Shown piece by piece: positions 25,154-29,950 of a stretch of 29,950 bases of DNA. The position numbers and the translations under genes are program-made. Position 1 is the first letter of the stretch; each line of letters begins with the position of its first letter. Source of the DNA: Streptomyces sp. NRRL F-6492 (GTDB taxonomy: Bacteria; Actinomycetota; Actinomycetes; Streptomycetales; Streptomycetaceae); the NCBI RefSeq assembly GCF_001280125.1, contig NZ_LGEG01000270.1:1-29950 (forward strand), in the 5' to 3' direction. The notes under the pieces were generated by a model. The model was not told the origin of the DNA. It saw only the letters and a program-made list of their open reading frames with translations, and searched no databases.

Positions 25154-26220
25154 TCGAACTCGGTGCCGCCCTTGCGGGTGAGGTAGGCCGGGCTGATCGC
25201 CTTGGCGATGGCCCGGCCGCCCAGGACCGGGCTGTACCGCTCGGTCGCGGACCGGACGACGACGCCCTCCCGCAGGTGCGCCTGCCGGCCGGAGACGGTC
25301 TCCCGGCCGCTCGCGTGGACGAGGACGGTGTCCAGGTCGTACGGGCCGGAGTACAGGCGCGGGACGAGCGGGACCTCGCCGGGCTCCAGGACCTCGGCCG
25401 GGTCCAGCCAGCGGACCCGCCCGTCGATCTCGGCGGACACGTCGAAGAGGGCGTACCCGACGGTCTCGCTCCGGGCGTCGGCGCCGTACGCCAGGTCCTG
25501 GACCCCGGAGCCGTACACCTCGCCGAAGAGGCCGACGCGGCGGGCGCCGAGGCGCTTCGCCAGGCGTTCGGCGACGGCGGCCAGGCCGTGGCCGCGGACG
25601 GCGCGCCAGTACAGGTTGCGCGGGTCCTCCTTGAGGGCGAGGCCCTTGGCGCCGAAGCCCTTGGAGGAGACCTGGACGCGGCCGTCCTCGGCCCCGTACG
25701 TCAGCAGGCAGGCCGTGCCGTGGAGCTTCTCCGTCAGGACGACGGGCTCGCCGGGCTCGAAGACGTCCGGATACCGCTGGAGGTTCTCGACGTCGACCCA
25801 GGGCAGCAGGTCGGGCGCGGCCTCCACGTCCCCGCTCATGTGCGTCGGTATCGGCGGCGCCCACTTGACGATGCCGAGCCGCTCCGCGAAGTCGGTGCCC
25901 TCGGCCGCGGCCCGCACCAGGTCGGTGTCCGCGAGGGCGCCGGGCCGGCACACGAGCCCCTGGGACAGCTCCCCGCGCAGCCGCACCGCCTTGACCCGGT
26001 CCGCGTTCCCCCCGGCGAGGCGCCCGGTCAGGCCCAGTTCCTCGATGAGCGCGGCGGGCAGCACCGCCTGCTCGGGGATGTAGACGGCGGCGTCGCCGGT
26101 CTCGTAGGCGCCCTTGGCGACGACGGCCCGGTAGAGGCCGACCTGGGCCAGTTCCAGGGCGTCGGCGTTCGGGTGGGGGTGGACGGTCAGGACTTCGGCG
26201 GTGACGCGCAGGGTCGACAC
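25150..26220 (-). CDS. Rnl5-type ATP-dependent RNA ligase
   Basis: The 356-aa protein resembles the Deinococcus DRB0094 (Rnl5) RNA ligase, which seals 3'-OH/5'-phosphate nicks in RNA-containing duplexes. The nucleotidyltransferase motifs are all visible: motif I EKLHG with Lys165 as adenylation site, SSKGFGAKG, FGEVYG (232-237), EGVVVRS (318-324) and KAISPAYLTRKGG (340-352). The N-terminal ~120 residues (VHPHPNADALELAQVG) fit the OB-like domain of this subgroup. It starts at GTG with ccggag about ten bases upstream. A zinc-ribbon protein lies 85 bp upstream on the same strand, so the two may be one transcript. Role presumably RNA repair; physiological target unknown. Confidence 0.9.
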   Translation of the reverse strand: MSTLRVTAEVLTVHPHPNADALELAQVGLYRAVVAKGAYETGDAAVYIPEQAVLPAALIEELGLTGRLAGGNADRVKAVRLRGELSQGLVCRPGALADTDLVRAAAEGTDFAERLGIVKWAPPIPTHMSGDVEAAPDLLPWVDVENLQRYPDVFEPGEPVVLTEKLHGTACLLTYGAEDGRVQVSSKGFGAKGLALKEDPRNLYWRAVRGHGLAAVAERLAKRLGARRVGLFGEVYGSGVQDLAYGADARSETVGYALFDVSAEIDGRVRWLDPAEVLEPGEVPLVPRLYSGPYDLDTVLVHASGRETVSGRQAHLREGVVVRSATERYSPVLGGRAIAKAISPAYLTRKGGTEFE

Positions 26221-26305
26221 GGTTCAGGACTCCGGTTCCGGTGGCTCGGGTGTCGTTCTCGTCCCGGCCACCCTGCCCGACCGGGAACCCGATGGCCCAC
26301 CGGTT

Positions 26306-26593
26306 TTACGGCTGCTGGCGTCGCGCGCCCCGGTCTTCCGGCGGTTCCAGGCCCGGCAGGACGTCCTGCTCCATCTCGTGGCGGCGGGTGCGGATCTCCG
26401 GGCCCGGCGGATGGAGCTTGGCGTCGCAGGTCGGGCCGAGGCCGGTGCGGCGCGAGTCCGCGCCCGTCAGGGGGCGGCCGCAGAGCCGGCAGCGGATCCG
26501 GCGCGGCGCTCCCTCCGTGGTCCCCTCCGTGCCTTCGGCGGAATCGATCGCGATTGCCAGTGGTTCGTCACCCATGGTCAGATCAAACCCCAT
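26306..26593 (-). CDS. small zinc-ribbon protein (DUF6011-like)
   Basis: This 95-aa protein (89 aa if the downstream ATG at 26575 is used) has a central CRLCGRPLTGADSRRTGLGPTC, a compact Cys-x2-Cys...Cys zinc-binding pattern typical of DUF6011 proteins. The N-terminal part is acidic (DEPLAIAIDSAEG); the C-terminus is charged and ends PGLEPPEDRGARRQQP, followed by a rare TAA stop. No Shine-Dalgarno site serves either ATG. TTTGAT lies six bases before the second ATG, which would suit a leaderless message starting there. It is divergent from the peroxidase gene with only 25 bp between starts, so the promoters overlap. It precedes the RNA ligase. Confidence 0.75.
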   Translation of the reverse strand: MGFDLTMGDEPLAIAIDSAEGTEGTTEGAPRRIRCRLCGRPLTGADSRRTGLGPTCDAKLHPPGPEIRTRRHEMEQDVLPGLEPPEDRGARRQQP

Positions 26594-26618
26594 CCCCCCG
26601 TTCGCACGAGGAGCGGCC

Positions 26619-27101
26619 ATGAGCCTGTACGACATCCCGCTGAAGACCCTGACCGGCGAGCCGGTCTCCCTGGCCGACTACCGGGACCGCGCGGTCCTGG
26701 TGGTGAACGTCGCCTCCAAGTGCGGCCTGACCCCGCAGTACGCGGGTCTGGAGCGGCTGCAGAAGGAGTACGGGGAGCGCGGCCTCACCGTGCTCGGCGT
26801 GCCCTGCAACCAGTTCGCGGGCCAGGAGCCGGGCAGCGCGGAGGAGATCCGGACGTTCTGCTCGACGACGTACGGGGTGTCCTTCCCGCTCCTGGAGAAG
26901 ACAGACGTCAACGGCGCGGACCGCCACCCGCTCTACGCGGAGCTGGTGAAGGTCGCGGACGCCGGGGGCGAGGCCGGCGACGTGCAGTGGAACTTCGAGA
27001 AGTTCCTGATCGGCCGCGACGGGCAGGTCACCCGCTTCCGCCCGCGCACCGAGCCGGACGCCCCCGAGGTCCTCGCGGCCATCGAGGCGCAGCTTGTCTG
27101 A
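26619..27101 (+). CDS. glutathione-peroxidase family thiol peroxidase
   Basis: The 160-aa GPx fold protein has the catalytic tetrad Cys35 (NVASKCGLTPQY), Gln69 (NQFAGQEPG), Trp124 and Asn125 (WNFEKFLI). A second Cys81 (IRTFCSTTYGVSF) is at the usual resolving position, so it is a 2-Cys GPx that probably uses thioredoxin or mycothiol/mycoredoxin rather than glutathione, which actinobacteria lack. It reduces hydrogen peroxide and organic hydroperoxides in the cytoplasm. The ATG has gaggag five bases upstream. The last 8 bp overlap the methyltransferase gene. Confidence 0.95.
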   Translation: MSLYDIPLKTLTGEPVSLADYRDRAVLVVNVASKCGLTPQYAGLERLQKEYGERGLTVLGVPCNQFAGQEPGSAEEIRTFCSTTYGVSFPLLEKTDVNGADRHPLYAELVKVADAGGEAGDVQWNFEKFLIGRDGQVTRFRPRTEPDAPEVLAAIEAQLV

Positions 27102-27876
27102 GGTGCCGTCCGGCGCGGGGGTGGTCGAGCGGCTGCGGGCCGCCGGTTGCGTCTTCGCCGAGGAGGAGGCCGCGATGCTGCTCGCGGCCGCTCCCGGGCC
27201 CGCCGAGCTCGACCTGATGGTCCGGCGGCGTACCTCCGGCCTGCCGCTGGAGCACGTCGTGGGCTGGGCGGAGTTCGCCGGGCTGCGGATCGCCGTCGGC
27301 CCGGGGGTGTTCGTGCCCCGGCGGCGGACCGAGTTCCTGGCCGAGCGGGCCGTGGCCCTCGCCGCGCCCGGCGCGCTCTGCGTCGACCTGTGCTGCGGCT
27401 CGGGAGCGGCGGGCGCGGTGCTGCTCGACCGGGTCCGGGGCGCGGAGGTGCACGCCTCGGACGTCGAGCCGGCGGCGGTGGACTGCGCCCGGCGGAACGT
27501 CGAGCCGCGCGGCGGCCGGGTGTACCGGGGGGACCTGTTCGCGCCGCTGCCGCCTGAGCTGCGGGGCCGGGTCGAGGTCCTGGTCGCCAACGTGCCGTAC
27601 GTACCGACCGGGGACATCGGTCTGCTGCCGCCCGAGGCCCGCGACCACGAGCCGCTCGTCACGCTCGACGGCGGCCCGGACGGCCTCGACGTGCTGCGGC
27701 GGGTCGCCGCCGGGGCGCCGGAGTGGCTGGCGCCGGGCGGACACCTGCTGGTGGAGACGAGCGAGCGGCAGGCGGAGCGGGCGGTGGAGGCGGTCTCCGC
27801 GCACGGTCTGGCGGCGGAGGTCGTCGCGTGCGAGGAGCGGTACGCGACGGTGCTCGTCGCCACGCGGGCGGGGTGA
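27094..27876 (+). CDS. PrmC/HemK-like N5-glutamine methyltransferase
   Basis: The 260-aa class I SAM-dependent methyltransferase is related to HemK/PrmC. The family's helical N-domain is short. SAM-binding motif I reads VDLCCGSGAAG (about 97-107) and the substrate motif NPPY appears as NVPYVPT (166-172), as in the divergent actinobacterial group labelled putative protein-(glutamine-N5) methyltransferase; it is not the main release-factor PrmC. It starts at TTG with gagg eight bases upstream, within the end of the peroxidase gene, so it is co-translated with it. GTG 27103 is an alternative start. The methylated target is unknown. Confidence 0.85.
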   Translation: MSEVPSGAGVVERLRAAGCVFAEEEAAMLLAAAPGPAELDLMVRRRTSGLPLEHVVGWAEFAGLRIAVGPGVFVPRRRTEFLAERAVALAAPGALCVDLCCGSGAAGAVLLDRVRGAEVHASDVEPAAVDCARRNVEPRGGRVYRGDLFAPLPPELRGRVEVLVANVPYVPTGDIGLLPPEARDHEPLVTLDGGPDGLDVLRRVAAGAPEWLAPGGHLLVETSERQAERAVEAVSAHGLAAEVVACEERYATVLVATRAG

Positions 27877-27905
27877 CGGGCACCGTCGTCACGGGCACCG
27901 TCGTC
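27876..27905. repeat. 15-bp direct duplication
   Basis: acgggcaccgtcgtc occurs twice back to back (27876-27890 and 27891-27905), beginning at the methyltransferase stop codon and ending before the convergent gene. A partial third copy (acgg) follows. Confidence 0.8.
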
Positions 27906-27925
27906 ACGGACGGCGGGTCGGCGGC

Positions 27926-28687
27926 TCAGCGGCCGAACGTGTCGATGTTCTCGACGAGCCAGCGTCCGTCCCGGTGGACGACGTCCACGGCGAACATGGC
28001 GCCCGCGTAGACCCCCTGGTCCCGGGTCTTCGGCCGCTTGCTCCCGCCCTCGGCGGTCCCGGCCGTGCTCACGCTGCTCTGGTCGGCGTAGACCAGGACG
28101 CGGGCGCGTTCGCCGTCGATCCGCTCGACCGCGCTGTCGGTGACCGTCGTGGTGATCACCGTCTTCTGCGCGGCGGCCCGGGCGAGCACGCCGCCGAGCA
28201 GGGTCCGGTGCTGCTCGACGGCCTTCCCGGTGAGGAGGGTCTTCCCGGCCCGTTCGAAGGGGCTCGTGTCGGCGTGGTCGTAGGAGAAGAGCGCGGCGAC
28301 GGCCGCCGTGGTCTGCCCCTTGATCTCGCTGGTACGGGCGAGGTCGGTGAGGGCCGTGTTGCTCCGGGCGGGTTCGTCGCGGAGCTCGCCCGCCCGGCCG
28401 TGCGCCCATCCGGCGAAGCCGCCGAGGAGGAGGGTCAGGACGCAGAGGACCACGAGGGGGACGAGCCGGCGCGGCCCGGCCCCGCCCGCCCCGCTCTCGG
28501 CGGCCTCCCGCTCCGGCGCTCCGGCCGTCTCCCGTACGGGCCGCGCCGTCGTCCGCCGCCCGGCCCCGGGGACGGGCCCGGTCAGGAGGCCCACGGAGGC
28601 ACGGGGGCGGGGGGTCGTGTCCTCGGGCGCGGCGGCGAGGGCCTGTCGGCGGCGCTGCCGGTTGAGGTGGTGGCGGGGCGTGGGCAT
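27926..28687 (-). CDS. Mce-associated membrane protein
   Basis: The 253-aa protein has a basic, proline-rich cytoplasmic part (1-73), one membrane helix (about 74-94) and an external domain. The external domain shows the Mce-associated / VirB8-like pattern: a helix (NTALTDLARTSEIKGQTTAAVAALFSYD), then beta strands ending VDVVHRDGRWLVENIDTFG. The same ending, R-x-D-x-R-W-L-[IV]-x-[ND]-I, is found in the gene upstream at the right edge. The ATG has aaagga upstream. It is the last gene of a minus-strand run of three related proteins. Mce-associated proteins accompany Mce lipid/sterol importers in actinobacteria. Confidence 0.85.
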   Translation of the reverse strand: MPTPRHHLNRQRRRQALAAAPEDTTPRPRASVGLLTGPVPGAGRRTTARPVRETAGAPEREAAESGAGGAGPRRLVPLVVLCVLTLLLGGFAGWAHGRAGELRDEPARSNTALTDLARTSEIKGQTTAAVAALFSYDHADTSPFERAGKTLLTGKAVEQHRTLLGGVLARAAAQKTVITTTVTDSAVERIDGERARVLVYADQSSVSTAGTAEGGSKRPKTRDQGVYAGAMFAVDVVHRDGRWLVENIDTFGR

Positions 28688-28734
28688 CGTGCGTGTCCTT
28701 TCGGGTGCGGGCGGCTCTCGCGCGTGCGGTCCGG

Positions 28735-29277
28735 TCAGCCGGCCGCCGTGCCGCCCACGGGGGCCTGCCCCAGGGCACTGAGCTTCCACCGGCCGTCGGT
28801 CCGGGTGAGTTCGCCCAGCATGCGGCTGTCCTTGTCCGTGCTCTTGCTGTCGGGCGTCGTGACGGTGACGCGCAGGGCGACGAGCAGCCGGGCCCGTCCC
28901 GCGCGGTCGTCGAGTTCCGTGACGGCACCGGACAGCACCCGGGCCGTGGTCACCGTCCTCGCGGCCTTCACCTGCCCGGCGAACTCCGTGCGGCCGTCCA
29001 CGAGCTGCTTGTGCAGTTCGCCGGTCGTGGAGGACTCCCAGAGGTCGAGGCCCTGGTCCACGCGCCGGTGGTCGAGCGTGTTGAGGTTCTGCACGGCCTG
29101 CTCCCCCGCCGCGAGCGCCCGGTCGCGCTGCACGGCGTACGCGGCGGAGTCGTCGTGGGCCGCGGCGTACCAGTCCCGGCCCGCCCAGGCCGCGAGGGCG
29201 CCCGCGACGAGGGTGAGCACGAGGGCCACGGCCAGGGCGGGGCCGATGCCCGCCGGGGTGCGGAACGCGCGTGTCAT
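28735..29277 (-). CDS. small Mce-associated membrane protein
   Basis: The 180-aa protein has one N-terminal membrane helix (about 11-31) followed by an external domain resembling its two neighbours, with a helix rich in AL/AV, then beta strands ending TRTDGRWKLSALGQAPVGG. Start ATG 29277 was preferred over the in-frame ATG 29307 because ggag lies six bases upstream. The gap to the next gene is 47 bp, so the three are probably one operon. Function inferred from similarity of layout and position only. Confidence 0.82.
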   Translation of the reverse strand: MTRAFRTPAGIGPALAVALVLTLVAGALAAWAGRDWYAAAHDDSAAYAVQRDRALAAGEQAVQNLNTLDHRRVDQGLDLWESSTTGELHKQLVDGRTEFAGQVKAARTVTTARVLSGAVTELDDRAGRARLLVALRVTVTTPDSKSTDKDSRMLGELTRTDGRWKLSALGQAPVGGTAAG

Positions 29278-29309
29278 GGGGTGCTCCCGTCTCCCGCCGC
29301 CGTTCATGC

Positions 29310-29950
29310 TCAGCGGGCCTTGATGTCGACGATCAGCCACCGGTCGTCCCGGAACTCCGCGGTGACGGTGAGCTGGGCGGCGGCGGACGTGGCGGGCGCC
29401 TCGGCCCGCCGCGAGGTCTGGTCGAGGAACACGAGGAGGCGCGCGGTGTTCCCGTGGAGTTCGATCACTCCGGTGCGGACGGCCTGGGTGGTGAGGGTGA
29501 TGCGCTGTTCGGTCAGGCTCTCGCGGACCTGCGCGAACAGGTCGGTGTACTGGCGGGCGGCGCGTCCGGAGAGGACGGTCGCGGCGGAGCGTTCGGCGGC
29601 GTCGGGCCGGGCGGGCGCGTAGGAGAAGACCCGGGCGAGGCCTTCGCCGACGTCGCCGCCGACCCGGGTGGTGGTCTCGGCGTCGGTGAGCGCGTGGTTG
29701 CGGGCGGACGGGGTCGACCGGAGCTGGTGGGCGCCGTAGAAGAACGCGCCTCCGCCGAGGAGGAGTGCGGCGAGGACCGTGACGAGGGCGACCGTCCGCC
29801 ACCGGGAGGGGAACCGGCTGTCGCCGCGGCCGTCGCCATCACCGCTGTCGCCGTCACCGCTGTCGCCGCGACCGTCGTCGTCCGGGGCGTCGGAGGTCTC
29901 GGGGGGCTCAGGGGTCTCGGGGGTCTCAGGGGTCTCGGGGGTCTCAGGGG
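29310..29950 (-). CDS. Mce-associated membrane protein, 5' end cut by window
   Basis: The 212 visible residues run off the right edge, so the start is missing. The visible N-part is a run of PET repeats followed by GDS/GDG/GRG repeats, probably disordered and cytoplasmic. One membrane helix follows (TVALVTVLAALLLGGGAFFYG), then an external domain with NHALTDAETTTRVGGDVGEGLARVFSYAPARPD and the end TVTAEFRDDRWLIVDIKAR, closely paralleling the gene at 27926-28687. It is 32 bp upstream of the next gene on the same strand. Such genes normally follow an mceABCDEF operon, which would lie to the right of the window. Confidence 0.85.
   Translation of the reverse strand, partial: PETPETPETPETPEPPETSDAPDDDGRGDSGDGDSGDGDGRGDSRFPSRWRTVALVTVLAALLLGGGAFFYGAHQLRSTPSARNHALTDAETTTRVGGDVGEGLARVFSYAPARPDAAERSAATVLSGRAARQYTDLFAQVRESLTEQRITLTTQAVRTGVIELHGNTARLLVFLDQTSRRAEAPATSAAAQLTVTAEFRDDRWLIVDIKAR
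29910..29950. repeat. 18-bp repeat encoding PET tripeptides
   Basis: An 18-bp unit (aggggtctcgggggtctc) occurs at 29910-29927 and 29928-29945 and begins again at 29946; each half-unit of 9 bp encodes Pro-Glu-Thr on the minus strand. Less exact copies reach back to about 29892. The array continues beyond the window edge. Confidence 0.85.

Overview
The window is very GC-rich actinobacterial chromosome, almost certainly Streptomyces or a close relative. Codons favour G/C at the third position, GTG and TTG starts are common, and spurious open frames run antisense to most genes. The gene families also fit: a MarR/ABC exporter pair, a DUF3516 helicase, a TesB thioesterase, a Tat-exported GH109-type protein, Mce-associated membrane proteins, and the short Streptomyces-type 'HIDLLRVxSAxC' leader peptide. 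No rRNA, tRNA, CRISPR array, transposase, phage gene or plasmid gene was seen; this is chromosome of mostly ordinary content.

Layout. (1) 1-3211: a tandem array of eight 25-bp units, then a three-gene minus-strand set (two-TM protein, one-TM protein, Asp-box propeller lipoprotein). The two membrane proteins share an unusual N-x-[LV]-x2-x-V-x-G-x-[VL]-x-Q motif on their predicted cytoplasmic side. (2) 3402-7571: an alkanesulfonate-assimilation operon in the order leader peptide, ssuC, ssuB, ssuA, ssuD. It has a good promoter that predicts a leaderless leader-peptide message, a hairpin between leader and ssuC, and a 14-bp terminator stem at the end. (3) 7586-9691: a flavin monooxygenase converging on a short MltG transglycosylase, with a 19-bp periodic repeat at the junction. 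(4) 9840-15387: an ABC exporter divergent from a MarR regulator, with a 19-bp palindrome inside the exporter promoter, then a large FAD/Fe-S D-2-hydroxyacid dehydrogenase. (5) 15564-20808: a Tat-exported GH109-type oxidoreductase/glycosidase and a two-gene ABC exporter whose subunits carry complementary defects in their ATP sites. (6) 20821-25153: a YdjM-like membrane protein divergent from a Ski2-like DUF3516 helicase that is coupled to tesB. (7) 25150-27876: a minus-strand zinc-ribbon protein plus Rnl5-type RNA ligase, divergent from a 2-Cys glutathione-peroxidase-like gene overlapping a PrmC-like methyltransferase. (8) 27926-29950: three minus-strand Mce-associated membrane proteins, the last cut by the window edge, which implies an mce operon just beyond the right end.

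How the genes work together. The ssu genes form a complete uptake-plus-desulfonation route except for the FMN reductase SsuE, which is not present here. The leader peptide, hairpin and operon look like a cysteine- or sulfur-responsive attenuator. The MarR/exporter pair looks like a self-contained efflux switch. The most original-looking material is the motif-sharing membrane/lipoprotein trio at the left, the leaderless sulfur leader, the asymmetric ABC exporter, the RNA ligase with its zinc-ribbon neighbour, and two short tandem-repeat arrays that run into gene 3' ends.
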